Assembly (NCBI GenBank): GCA_963920575.1
Contig: OY986963.1
Location: 7,850,896 to 7,914,895, forward strand
Direction: 5' to 3'
DNA from: Narthecium ossifragum
Taxonomy: Eukaryota > Streptophyta > Magnoliopsida > Dioscoreales > Nartheciaceae
DNA length: 64,000 nt
Part shown: positions 43,573-54,800 of the stretch, in pieces
Layout: every line of letters starts with the position of its first letter
Numbering within the stretch: position 1 is the first letter of the stretch
Notes under the pieces: generated by a model
The model's database searches: none
Told to the model about the DNA's origin: nothing
The model's input: only the letters and a program-made list of their open reading frames with translations
Translations under genes and position numbers: made by a program

Positions 43573-46500
43573 CATTCTTCGAGGCGTTGCCACGCGACCA
43601 TGTCAAGAAAGAGGTAACTTGGATTGGGAATTTCTCCATAGTTTTTAGTAACATTTTCTTAGTTTCTACCATCTGTTGAATCCACTGTGTAGTACATATA
43701 ACTGAAAGCTGATAGTGCTATCTTTTATCTTATGGAATTCTGTTAAATAGGTTGGATTGTGTTGGCTGGTTACGGTTTTCAGATGTTGCAGGGATGCCAA
43801 TATTGCAATTACAATTTGGATGGTTGTGTTCTGTGTTAGGAGTGCCGACTTTGTACACAAGAAACAAGAGGAGTGATACATATAAATATCCATGAACCAT
43901 TTTGTTCCATCATTTCTGTTGTCTTGCAGCCTAGTTTTGAATGGACGAAATATATTCCCTCCCTTTATGCCCCATTTGTCATGAAGTGACCTTGAACCTT
44001 GGTCTAGTTATATGAAGTTTGAATTTAGCTTTCAACCACAGCCTTGCCTGCATTTGTCCATTGCACTGACCATAATTCCTGGATTTTTGTCCATATGTAG
44101 CCATTCCTTTGAAGACACTTTGGCTTACAAACTCGCGTCCATCTGTTAGGTTTGGACAATTAAACTGCCATGTTAGAGAAAATCTTCTTGTTATTCAAGT
44201 TTTTTAAGATTCCCTTGATTGGAAAGGCGTGGACTTAAAAAAGCAAGTGAGTGGATTTTGTAAAATGCACTATGGAGAAGCTGTAGCAAATCATATTTCT
44301 GTTAAATGCAAAAGAACATATTAGTTTTCTTCATTTGGTAAAACTTGCATGGTGAAAGGATATAGAATAATGTGAGTTAAGTGATTGGACATGGCATCTT
44401 GTGGATGATAATTTAGGGTTTTCTTACTTTCTCCTTTGTAAGGACATTTATAAGGAGACGTGTTGGTTTGGCTTGTACGCGGGAGACATGATGCATGTTG
44501 GAAGGAGCATGGTGTATAAAGAAATATGTGCATATGAACATCCAGTGAAAGGTGTTAGTCAATGTCTTTATGGAGGGAAATGAAAAATGGCACATATAGA
44601 TGATTGGAGTGGAGGAAATGAAAGTAAAATGTGCAATGGTGCTGAGTCGGGGTAAGAGCATATAGCTTATGAGAACAATAGGGCATTAGGTTGTTTAGGA
44701 TGTTTTGAATGCCGTTGCTAATGTGATCGCACTATTTGGCACATGAGGAGTATAGGGTCACGCCATGTGGTTTCATTTAATTCCATGGAGTTAGGGTTCA
44801 TGAGTAAATAGGACAATTTTGTTTGATAAAGAGGCACGCTATATTTTTGTCCCTACTGAAAAGGACAATTCTTGTCGGATCCTGTTTATAGAAAAAAGTA
44901 CCTGAATGCTCAAATTGGAAGAGACTTCATGTATAAAATTTGAAGAACAAAAGTCCATGTTATATGCTAGGAATGCCTACTTTTTCAATGTCTAATTAAT
45001 AAATTTGTGTCTAGATTCTTCTTGTTCTTTATCCAACTTTATGCAGCATATATTGCATATAACAGCTTAAAACTATATCAGTTCCATATTTCTGGTTGTT
45101 CAGTTGAATTAAGTTCATAACCATAACTGACTTTATACGAGAGCCGGATAGATGGGCTAAGGTCATGCTCAGTTTGACAAATGGTCAAGTATTAATCATG
45201 ATTCATGTTTATTTATATCTAGATATTCTCACATTTTTCCTGGTTAAGTCGAACTAGAAGTGTGAGTTCTGAAAGTGGTAGAAAACCACCTTGCTATATG
45301 ATGCTGTTTCAATATTTTTGCACATATGGCTGGAAACATTAGGACTGATAAATCTGTTGGTTGAAGCTATTGCATTGTGCCTCATAAGTTAATAGGCACA
45401 TCCAATTTAGGAAATTAAGGTGCTTGGTTGCATGCATTGTGTGTGAATGCCGAATTAATGTTTTATGTGCTAGCCATGATTTATATGGTTAAGTCTAGTG
45501 CTTGTTATTTATATGGTTTTGTAGTGTCACAAAACTGTGCATGTAACTGAATAGTGCAATTTAATTTTTTTTTGCATATTGGATGGGGATTTCAAGCTGT
45601 TAAGAAGTCTACCACAATACTGTGTTGGTAATGTGTTATCCCTTGCCTTGTAATGTCCTCCCTTATGCTTCCAATGTCCTGAAACACAAAGAAGATTGAG
45701 AGGCGCATACCCTTTTGTGTTGCCCCTGTTGTGCCAAGCCAGAACAAATATTATGAAATGGTCACATGTTAATGTGGTACTTGCAGATGAATTTCAGATA
45801 TAATTACTATGTCAATTATGTTGACAATGTCTTGGCCATCGTTAAAATTACAGAACAATCATATGTGGACTTTGGGTTTTTGGTTAGTCATGATGATGTA
45901 TGTTGCCTATCCCTGAGTTGGAGCAGGGAAGAAGAAAAATATGAATTGAAGATAAAGATCAATTTTAGTGTTGTTTGGCCAGTAATCTACCCTAAGGGTG
46001 ATGATCTAGTCACATACATAAAGGGAGGTTGGTCACAAGCAGACCGCAAACTCTCTTCCATATTTTTGTCTTGTAGCAACTGCATCTCGAAAGTTCTCCA
46101 AATACCAAAGAAGGCCACTAATTTCACTAGGAAGCCAACAGGTTTCTCCTCTTTACGCACGACTTAGCATTACTTGCTATCCCATTAATACAGATGAAGT
46201 TGTTGAGCAACTACTTGTGGATGGGGAACCCTGATGACTTTCACTTATAAAGATGCATTATATATGGGGAGATTCCTCATCTCATTCAACTTTTCCATGA
46301 TTATGTTTCCTCCTAGAACTTAGATTCCTTCTAAGCTTTCTGGCTCTATGATGATTGGGCTGAGTTGGACTTAAGGGAGTCATATGCAGGCACTTTCTCA
46401 AGTTGGCCAACATGAATGGGTTGGTGTTCAGAGTAGTCATATGCAAGCACTTCCTCAAATGGTTCATTGCTGTTACTGAGCGAAGTAAATGCAAGTGTTG

Positions 46501-47659
46501 TTGTAGAGAAGGCTTTCTTGTGTCATTATCTAACTTGATATCTCAAGGTTTGGAACATAACATTTGGTTTGATGACAGTTCTAGGTCTTCATTGAAGCTT
46601 GATAACTTGAATTTGGGCATTGTTTCACCCTAGTTATCCTTAAACTTGGATGGTTCTGCTTGCAAATTTTCCTTCTTGCTTGTCAATTTTTACTTGTATT
46701 GGATATCATTTTGGTCTCAGTGATACATATTTACCTGCTCTCTATATTGGGGAATCTTGTTAACTCGTTTATTTTGAAGTAAACATACATCTTAGAATAA
46801 AAGATGGAAAATGGCCTCCCCTAGCCGTGCCGGATGACAGTTGAAATAATAGTGTGGGTTTTCTATTAGTGCATCATCTTTGGCTATGGTGCTTTGGTTG
46901 CTTTGTTAGTAGTTTTTTTTGTACCTTCTGTGAACATAAGAAACAAAGTTGATAATTTAAGCATTTTGGACATTCTTTTTCTGTCAACTGCAGGTCTCAA
47001 AATATGATCGAGTCTTTAATGACGAGTTGCCTTGTGGAGATGATAAAATGTGGTTTGGTTGACTCATATTTGTAAACCTTGGAGGTGCTGCTGCTTCAAT
47101 TGCTTGCAGTTGCTCTTCGTTCGGTGCTTTGCATCTTTAACATCATTGTGCGCCAGATTATAGATGTGCAAGTTCACAACATATCACAGCTTCATCCTCT
47201 TCCCCTGCTACCCTCATAACAAGTATTTATAATTTTGAATCAAGGCACTATTCTTGCTTTGTTATTTGTTTGAAGGATTCATGAGCACTACTTTAAGGTG
47301 GGACACGGCTAGTCTTAAGCTGGCCAACTTTTGAGAGGTCGCCGGTCAGCCCTGGATTCTTTTCGTTTCCTTTTCTTTTAGAGAACATAGAGATGTAAAT
47401 CTTAATTGTGTCAACAGTTCCAGCAGCATTTCTTAGGAAATACACGAGAAAAGCCATTGTTGTGTAGCATAGTTGGATTATGGAAGCTTAATTCTCATTA
47501 GAGGGAAATGCAGTCGGATACTTGCATCATCCAGTAGATGGATGCTTGCTTATTTGGACATGAAAAGCCGTGGGAGCATGCTTATGAATTGCATGAGAAA
47601 TAGCATAGTGCCGTCGTAATATCGATGCAACATGCAGCACCCTCTTCTTCTTAGTTGCT
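43573..47659. other. Intergenic or 3'-UTR region after MOS2, copy B
   Basis: Repeat of 9788-13874, with the same possible 3'-UTR splice sites (donor 43614, acceptor to 46993). No gene recognised. Confidence 0.4.
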
Positions 47660-49183
47660 TCACTTGAGAGGATTCTCGATGTCAATAACGAAGCGATACT
47701 TGACATCCCTCCTGACGACCCTCTCGAGTGCCTCATTCACATACTCAATCCCAAATGTCTTTAATTTCAGGGTAAATCTTATTGGCCGCACAGAACTCTA
47801 GCATCTCTTGTGTATCTTTAGTCCCATGTGCTCTCATTCTTCTAAACGGCTTCTTTTTCATCCTCTTGGAATGAAACATTCATCTCATTCGTTCTAAAGT
47901 GTAAAAATCCTCGATGGTGAAAGATTTTTGTCCTATTAGCTTATGCAACATAAGCTATAAAATCGTGTCAACCATCCTGATGAGGAGACTTAAGGAGGTG
48001 TTGGATGGCCTAGTTGGGGTGGAACGGTCTACTTTCATTGCTGGGAGAGCCATATATGACAATATATCAGATGCACAAGAGCTCCTTCGTTCCATAGAAC
48101 ATGCATCCAAGTCGTAGGCTTCGATGGTGATTAAAGTTGATAAAAAATCTGCCTGGATCGAGTCCGATGGTCAATGGTGGAGGAAGTGCTGACCACCCAG
48201 CTTGACCTTCTCGCATATACATATTCTCCATGCATTGCCCCAACCTCTTACCAACACCGAAAACATCCACCACCGACTCTCTCCTATCCCACTCATTCAC
48301 CACATTGATGGATTTGATTCTTGAAGTGAAAACATATCGCCTAGAACCATTATCCATCTGTCTCTATAATCTTCTAACCAAACACTTGAAAGAGATATGT
48401 TGAATCCACCGGTGCTCTAGACGAAAAGTTCGAGGACCCCCATAAGCCCGCTGCCCCTCTAATGAGATCAACAGAGGAGAATGGTCAGAGTTGATACGAG
48501 GAAGATGCTTCACCACTGTCTCAGGGAAAAGATTATGCCAACGAGCGTCACACAAGGTCCGATTTAAACGCTCCAACACCAAGGCTCGGCCATCCTGATA
48601 GTTAATCCACGTGTGGCAATGTCCAACAAAACCGAGATCCATCAGTCCAGATGAGTAGAGGAATTGCAAGAAATCACACACCGAAGCATCAAAGGTGAAG
48701 GGGACACCACCCATCTTCTCCTCCGCCCATAATATTGCATTTCACCTCCTCGTTCCTCCCTGTTTTCTCGATTGCATGATGAGATGCCATGCCTAATGAG
48801 ATCACACTTGGGACACACTTGACTGTTTCCAAAGACCACCGGCACCGCCCTCAGTCTTCCTCTCATGAAGACCTCGAGCTCCTTCTTCTCAGGTGCTCCC
48901 CCCCGCCCCACCCCACGGGCCTTTGAGCATGTCCTTCTTATTAGAGAATATGAAGATAAAAATATCATCCGGCATATCAATGATCTGGAGTCCTGCCTCT
49001 CATGAACCGCCCAAACAGAGAGAACCTCCACTTCATGCAACAACGGTCCATTAGTGTGTCATCTAGCACTACAACATCCGGAGCGCCAGTCTTCATCCTC
49101 TCTGTCTCAACCACAGGGTTCCTCCCATTAACCCCTGCTGCGACCGGAGCATAGGAAGGCTTTGGTTGCACCACACCAGAGCC
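47660..49183 (-). pseudogene. CAD pseudogene exon 6 plus rearranged LINE, copy B, cut by the gap
   Basis: Repeat of 13875-15398. It holds the frameshifted exon 6 relic (47660-47835), the plus-strand LINE RT piece (47914-48117) and the minus-strand endonuclease and ORF1 pieces (48364-49183). The contig ends inside LINE ORF1, so exons 1-3 of the pseudogene are not present in this copy. Confidence 0.8.
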
Positions 49184-49383
49184 NNNNNNNNNNNNNNNNN
49201 NNNNNNNNNNNNNNNNNNNNNNNNNNNNNNNNNNNNNNNNNNNNNNNNNNNNNNNNNNNNNNNNNNNNNNNNNNNNNNNNNNNNNNNNNNNNNNNNNNNN
49301 NNNNNNNNNNNNNNNNNNNNNNNNNNNNNNNNNNNNNNNNNNNNNNNNNNNNNNNNNNNNNNNNNNNNNNNNNNNNNNNNNNN
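49184..49383. other. Assembly gap (200 N)
   Basis: Exactly 200 N. The left flank is inside a LINE and the right flank is inside a Mutator-like terminal repeat, so the join is not validated by sequence. Confidence 0.99.
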
Positions 49384-49699
49384 TACCCTCTAGTTTCACG
49401 AATTATCAATTTGATCCTCATATTTTAAAACGTATCAAAACGAGGTCTGTAGTTACCAAACTTTTCAATTTGATGCCAAGTATGTAACGGCCGTTTGCTG
49501 ATTTAACGCCAAACCGGCCACGTGACCTCACGTGACCGGTTTTGCGCGATCTCCGGCTAGTGAAGGCGGTTTTACTCTTCTCCCGCAGATATAACTAGTT
49601 GCCTTGAGCCTTGGGTGAGTGAAATCGGCGTTCCAGACCTCTCTCGGGATCTCTCTCTCCGTTTTCTTTCTTTAGATCCATTCCATCAGTCTCAGAAGG

Positions 49700-49786
49700 A
49701 TGAGTGAGGGAACGGCGACCTGCTTCGACATCATCTTGGCCATCATCCTCCCACCCCTTGGGGTCTTCCTCAAGTTCGGATGCCAG
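49700..49786 (+). pseudogene. Captured first exon of an RCI2/LTI6 (PMP3) small membrane protein gene
   Basis: The exon encodes 29 residues, starting MSEGTATCFDIILAIILPPL and then GVFLKFGCQ, followed by a donor CAG|GTCCTC. This is the first of the two membrane helices of RCI2/LTI6/PMP3 proteins (about 54 residues), small plasma-membrane proteins induced by cold and salt. The second exon (normally starting VEFWICL) is absent from the following sequence. A leader and probably part of the native promoter lie upstream (49560-49699). It is a captured 5' gene piece, not a working gene. Confidence 0.85.
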
Positions 49787-50309
49787 GTCCTCTCTCCCGC
49801 CTCCACTCCACTCTCCTCTAGCTCTAGAGTTTCCGATCGATTTCCTTGGCTTCGAGTTTTTAACTCGATCTAATTAGTGAGATTGATTTTCCTCTTCTAA
49901 AACCAAACTTGATTTCGATCTTTTCCTCAACGATTCCTTCTTCTTTTGAGTTTTTCTGTGTGTTAATACGCTCGTACGTAGTAGATGTTTTCTTGAGGTT
50001 TAGAACCAGTTATCCGTGAGGTTTTTACTCAACTAGTCTTATTCCTCTGTTTTCTTGAGGTGGCGACGAGAACCGACGGAAGCTGACGGGCCACGTCGAT
50101 GGTGAAGACGAGGGTGACCGGCGGTGAAGAGAGAGATCGACGACAATGAGAACTCCCTCAAGATCATCTTCTTCTCATTTCCTCTGTTTCTTTTTTGTTC
50201 TTTTTTGTTTGCTTCAAGGCTTGGCCGGTTTGAGAACTCCCTCAAGATCATCTTCTTCTTCTTCTTCATCATTCCCTTCAAGTTTCAGCAGTCTTCTTTC
50301 TCCAATCAA

Positions 50310-50744
50310 TCACACCCCATGATAAGTATGGGCATCTCCGTACCGGCTCGACCAGATGGCGTCAATGGCATCTTGCAAACCAGCGCCAACGAATAGATTG
50401 GTGTACACCGACAAGCAGGTCTCCAAGACCTCCTTCAGGAGGCGACTACCGTTGCTAGTTTTGAGCAACTCATCAGCGATCTTGGCCCTGGTGCTCGTGG
50501 CGTTGACCATCGCCAGCAACGCGGCGGCGCCGGCCAGCTCTTTGACGTTGACGGAGGGATCGCCAATGTCGGGGAAGACCTGCAGCGACGTGACGCAGAA
50601 GTCGTAGTTCACGTTGGGGGATCTGTTTGCCGAGTCTTTGCATGTTTTATGGAGGAGGTCGTCATCGGCGGCGACAAAGGAAACTCTGGAGTGGAGGACC
50701 GTGGCGGCGGCGAAGAGCAATGGGAGGAAGATGGTGGACCTCAT
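50310..50744 (-). CDS. Pectin methylesterase/invertase inhibitor-like protein, C-terminally shortened
   Basis: This is a 144-residue frame on the minus strand. Residues 1-26 look like a signal peptide (MRSTIFLPLLFAAATVLHSRV). The PMEI-like domain follows: the first Cys pair (KTCKDSANRSPNVNYDFC), a four-helix bundle (VKELAGAAALLAMVNAT, AKIADELLK) and a later Cys in LKEVLETCLSVY. Such secreted inhibitors block pectin methylesterases or acid invertases. The family runs to 170-200 residues; this frame stops after RYGDAHTYHGV, losing the last helix and the fourth conserved Cys region. It lies inside the Pack-MULE-like element, so it is probably a captured, truncated gene that kept its promoter. 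Confidence 0.75.
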   Translation of the reverse strand: MRSTIFLPLLFAAATVLHSRVSFVAADDDLLHKTCKDSANRSPNVNYDFCVTSLQVFPDIGDPSVNVKELAGAAALLAMVNATSTRAKIADELLKTSNGSRLLKEVLETCLSVYTNLFVGAGLQDAIDAIWSSRYGDAHTYHGV

Positions 50745-50820
50745 TGTCTCAATTGGAAGAGGCTTTGGATTGATAGAGGAACATGCAAGCTAGTCTCTAG
50801 CTATCTAATTGTTTCAGTAC

Positions 50821-50835
50821 TTTATATATATATAT
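50821..50835 (-). promoter_or_regulatory. TATA box of the captured PMEI-like gene
   Basis: On the minus strand ATATATATATATAAA lies about 77 nt before the ATG at 50744, a normal plant core-promoter distance. This supports capture of the gene with its promoter. Confidence 0.55.
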
Positions 50836-50922
50836 CAGGAGAGAAGTTATCAGGAAAGCAGTCTTCTTTCTCGGAAACAATAAGCTCTGTGGGGGTGATC
50901 CAAAGTTGCAGCCGCCACCCTG

Positions 50923-50985
50923 CTGAACATAGCCATTGATGTGGCATCTGCAATTGAGTATCTTCATCACCACAGCGAGCTCATG
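50923..50985 (+). pseudogene. Captured LRR receptor-kinase fragment
   Basis: The plus strand reads LNIAIDVASAIEYLHHHSEL, the helix just before the catalytic loop of LRR-XII (Xa21/FLS2-like) receptor kinases. In the family this is followed by a VHCDLKPSN-type motif, which is absent here; GGA-rich low-complexity sequence follows. Only some 21 codons are recognisable, so it is a small transduplicated fragment. Confidence 0.7.
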
Positions 50986-51286
50986 TGGGTAACTTTGGCC
51001 TGGCAAGAGTCACCAGAGGAGGAGGAGGAGGAGGATCTCGCCGGAGGAGTCGTCGAAGGAGGAAGAGTCACCGGAGGAGGAGGAGGAGGAGGAGTCGCTG
51101 GGTTTTGAAGTGAGATGGGAAAATGGTGGTCACGTGTGAGCACGTGACCATTTTCCCGTTAACTAAACTAACACCGTCATCGCCACAGGTCTAAAATGAA
51201 TAGTTTTGTAACTACAGGGTCCGTTGTGACTAGTTTTGAAACAGAGGGTCTAAAATGAAAAATGCTGAAACTAGAGGGTACCAAAA

Positions 51287-52100
51287 TGATATTAACCCTT
51301 ATATTTTCTATTTCTTATTCATTGGTCATATCATACATTGATAAATATATTTGACAACAATAGTAACCTATTGCATTAATTATATAATATTAATATATTC
51401 ATACTTTCATTATTTCTCTAGACTACAGTAAAAAGAGCTATTTTTTTTAGTTTACTGATTCATGATCCAACAACACTTCCCATTAGATACTCTAAACCAT
51501 TTTTTATACCACTTAAATATTCATACTTTCATTATTTCTTTATATATTTTATTTATTATTTATTGGTCATATTATATTCATAAATATATTTGAGAATAGT
51601 CATATATTAAAATAACTATATAATAGTAATATATTAAATAAAAATTTGGAAATTTTAATGTATTATTATTTCTTATTCATTGGAGAATATGGGTTTGGAG
51701 AAGAGATAAAAGGATAAATGTGTTTTGAGAATCTTTTTTGAAAAGTAAAAAAGTCATATTTTATTATTAAATAACTCTAGAATAGTAATTTGTTATTACT
51801 TGAAATTATTAGAATATGAAAATCATAATATCTTATTATTTCTTATTCATTAGATAATATGGGTTTGGATAAAAGATAAAAAGATAAAATAGATTTGGGT
51901 AAAGGATTAGAAAATGCCAAAAGTTCATATTATATAATTAAATAATGGATACAGTTGCTACAGTGATACTCTAGATGTAGAGTATCATTGTAGCAATTTC
52001 TAGTTTAGAGTATTGCTTACAAGAGCTGATGTAGTCCATCTTTTGACCAAACAAGCACTATAGCTACTATATTTTAGACTATTTGGGTGTTTTGCAGTAT
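51287..52100. repeat. AT-rich region of degenerate tandem repeats
   Basis: Phrases such as TTTCTTATTCATTGG, ATACTTTCATTATTTCT and AATATGGGTTTGGA recur two or three times with spacing of about 150-190 bp. No gene. The right part contains a strong hairpin (51955-51996). Confidence 0.55.
51955..51996. repeat. Near-perfect hairpin, 19-bp arms, 4-nt loop
   Basis: TTGCTACAGTGATACTCTA, a GATG loop, then its reverse complement with one mismatch. TGCTACAGT motifs are common in plant MITEs, so it may be a MITE core or an end-to-end junction. Confidence 0.8.
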
Positions 52101-52439
52101 TTGATATGGATGCTCTAAGGAGCCTACGTCGGAGGGAGCAGTCGAAACCCGTGGAGGCGGCATTGTAGGCGTCCCGCGTCGAGAAGACCAAGGCCGGTGT
52201 CGAGGTGGGTGGCGAGGGTGGGACGGTCGGTGGTGGAGAGCGATGGATCGGAGAGGATCCCAGATGCGTTAGACAACATGGCGGGGGGTGAGGAAGGCTT
52301 CTTCCAGACGAAGGGAGCTAGTGGGCCCCATCCTCCGCTTCAGCTTTTACCCCTCCTCGTCATCTTCTCCCATGCCGCTACTAAAAACTAGTAGTTAGTG
52401 GAGAGTCCAAGTCGATCTACATGGAAAACATGATTGAAA
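52101..52439. other. GC-rich segment, possible gene fragment
   Basis: The composition is gene-like (for example the minus-strand frame SNASGILSDPSLSTTDRPTL near 52190-52280) but no family is recognised and frames are short. It may be another captured fragment. Confidence 0.25.
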
Positions 52440-53720
52440 TGAAATGCCTTGTATAGCTTCCTACCAATGAGTTGGAAAAAGGGTTTAAAATTGGAATTAA
52501 ACTATTTTATACTAAGGGATTTATAAATGCGAGAAAGAGGCTAGGGATTCTTAATCAATAACAAGGGTTCTACATGGTCTTCCTAAGATTAGGGCTCACT
52601 AATTGAATTGAATGGTTTAACCTAATAGTTGATAGGTGATGGCTAATTCTCCCTATCACTCAATGAGGTTTGGTTAGAATCCCTCATCGGCGAGAACAAC
52701 TGCCTAAAAGTTGGTGATCTAATGACTAGTTCCGATCACCGCTAATGAATCCTCTGATCAGAACCAATTCATCGCAAGAAAATAATCACAATATGGATTT
52801 AGGGGTAAGATCAAGATGGTTCTAGCACCTCGATGGCCAAATTTATAAAAATAGGATAGATGGAGGATTAGGAATAGATTATAGTGATTCTAGCACTACA
52901 AGATCCCTAATTCCGAATAGGGACCGTCATAATGTAGGAGTTCATGGTTCTAGCATGATTACCCCATTGGATGATTCCAATCCAAGCACTAATATGCATT
53001 AGCTCTAGATCTAACATATAATAGAGCAATCCAAACATCCAACAATGAAAGTAACACCAAATATATAAGGAAAATGAGATCAATCCATATAAACCATTCA
53101 ATAAGGTATACAAGCCCTAAATCTTAAGAATCTCCAAAAGAAACCCTAGTTACATCATAAGAATCCCATGGCGAGGGTTTAGCTACTCATCTTTAGGGTT
53201 TGATCCATAGATGAAGGTTGATAAAGCTCTTCCGCCATGGATCTCCTCCAAAAGAATCTCTAAAGAAAAGTTTAAAAGAGGAAAAAGAAAACTAAGATAA
53301 AGTTCCAAGAGAGAAGCCCCCTAAGAGAGGAACAAGAGAGCCCCTACTAAAAACCCTAGAACATGCATATTTATAGCATAGGAAACACCATTCCATTGGA
53401 TTAGATCTGGGCCTTTGATTTTCTTGCAAAGGAATGATCGATCTTCAAAGAAAGAAGATTGATCATTTATTCTTCTATCGCTGGTTGCGCCCCGTAAAGG
53501 ATCGAAGATCGATCATTTTCTTGTATTGTTAATCATGCCCCGTGGATGATTGATCATTCCATGAAGGAAGATCGATCTTTTCAAACCTTGCTCTCTGCCA
53601 CTGTTAACGCACATAATGATTGATCTTTCATCGTTGTGAGAGGAGAAGAAAAGGAAGAAGGGGGCGGAGAAGAAAGAAGGAGAGTGGGGGGAGGGATAAG
53701 TTCTGATGGGTCCCATTATG
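52440..53720. repeat. Retrotransposon-like non-coding block with GATCGATC sites
   Basis: It shares the GGTTCTAGCACCTC and ATCACCGCTAATGA phrases with 5478-6370. From 53428 to 53640 it has intact GATCGATC (three) and GATTGATC variants (three or more), as in the LTRs at 3339-4235. No coding sequence was recognised. Confidence 0.45.
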
Positions 53721-53909
53721 ACATCATATTAAATCGTGGTCATCAATTCATATGGACGGCTACAATCAATTACTTGAGGGCCTCAGGTCACTGAGCCACT
53801 TGAGGCCCCCCGAATCCGAAATGAACTGGTCAAGAAAGAGAGAATTACCTGTAATCTATAAGTCGAACTTGATTTGCCAAAAATATAGGTCCTACTGATT
53901 AGTCTAGAA

Positions 53910-54310
53910 AATCAACCTTATAAGGAGCAAAAACGGTTACAACCGTTTACCTTCTATTAGTTTATTTACATGTATATTTTCCTAAGTTAACTTTGTATAT
54001 TTTTATCATCTTCCCTAGGTTAGTTTTAAATATACATCCTTATATAATCATAAGCCAGGAGATTAGTTTTAAATATACATACTTATTTACCTTATAAGAT
54101 CCAAGGTAGTTACTTTTATGACTCATCATCTGAGTCATAAACTTATACACACATGACATACACGTGACATACACATGGCATACACGTGGTATAAAATTAT
54201 AATTAAATAAATAAATAAAAAGATAGTGACTAATGTGACATAAGTTATAATAGAGATAGTATGGGCGGACAGTTAGCCGTGCCAGGTGGCACGGACCCAC
54301 CACCTAGTGA
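53910..54310. repeat. Dispersed repeat shared with 19700-20100
   Basis: It starts near ATCAACCTTATAAGGAGCAA and ends with a GTGCCAGGTGGCACGG palindrome-like block. It includes repeated ACACGTGACATAC/ACACATGGCATAC units near 54155-54190. Confidence 0.45.
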
Positions 54311-54324
54311 ATCAATAAAAGTCA

Positions 54325-54800
54325 AAGTTTTTTTTTTCTTTCCAAGTTGAGCCAAAAGGCTAAGTGATACAAGGCACCTCAAACTACATCAAGCAAAGGT
54401 TGGAAAAGATGCCAACCCCGCTACCATAACCCCAGGGATCCCCTGTCTGGCCCGGCGTGCAAGATCATTTGCCACGACATTTACCTCACGAGGGATGTGC
54501 ATGAAGACTACTCCTTCCAAGAACGCAGCCAGCCGCCAGATTTTCCTAAGAATGGGTTCGAAGTGTGACACCCATATCTCTTTTCCATTGATGAAGTTCA
54601 CAACATTCCTCGAGTCCGACTCAATGATCACCTCATTAAGTCCCCGCGCCACCACCTCTTTCAAGGCCCGAAGCACCGCTAACAACTCCGCCTCTTCACA
54701 GTTAGTAGCTGTAATCCTCTCAAAAAGCCTACATGACAACTTATTCTCATCATTGTCCACACAGACTATTCCAATACCAGCATTGCTAGATCCATATGTT
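54325..54800 (-). pseudogene. 5'-truncated LINE, RNase H domain and 3' end
   Basis: On the minus strand the frame to the stop at 54389 encodes a plant LINE RNase H (RVT_3): EEAELLAVLRALKEVVARGL, EVIIESDSRNVVNFI and HIPREVNVVANDLARRA. The first catalytic Asp of the usual DGS motif appears as Tyr (TYGSSNAGIG near 54793). An A-rich stretch on the minus strand at 54329-54340 is probably the tail. The rest of the LINE is missing, as expected for incomplete reverse transcription. Confidence 0.8.

Larger units (their letters stand above)
49384..51286. mobile_element. Pack-MULE-like element carrying fragments of three host genes
   Basis: The left end TACCCTCTAGTTTCA (starting at the gap) is matched by the reverse complement of the right end near 51266-51280. 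Both ends continue with weaker similarity for about 150 bp: a TAACGG/TTAACG block, then paired CACGTGACC motifs (49519-49540 and 51131-51149). Long diverged terminal repeats like this are typical of Mutator-like elements. Inside are RCI2/LTI6 exon 1 (+), a PMEI-like gene (-) and a kinase fragment (+), plus GGA-rich filler (51018-51095, two imperfect copies). No transposase is seen. The left target-site duplication is lost in the gap. Confidence 0.7.

Noticed and set aside
48977..49399. Frames crossing the second gap
   Set aside because: They join LINE sequence to a terminal repeat through N; not real.
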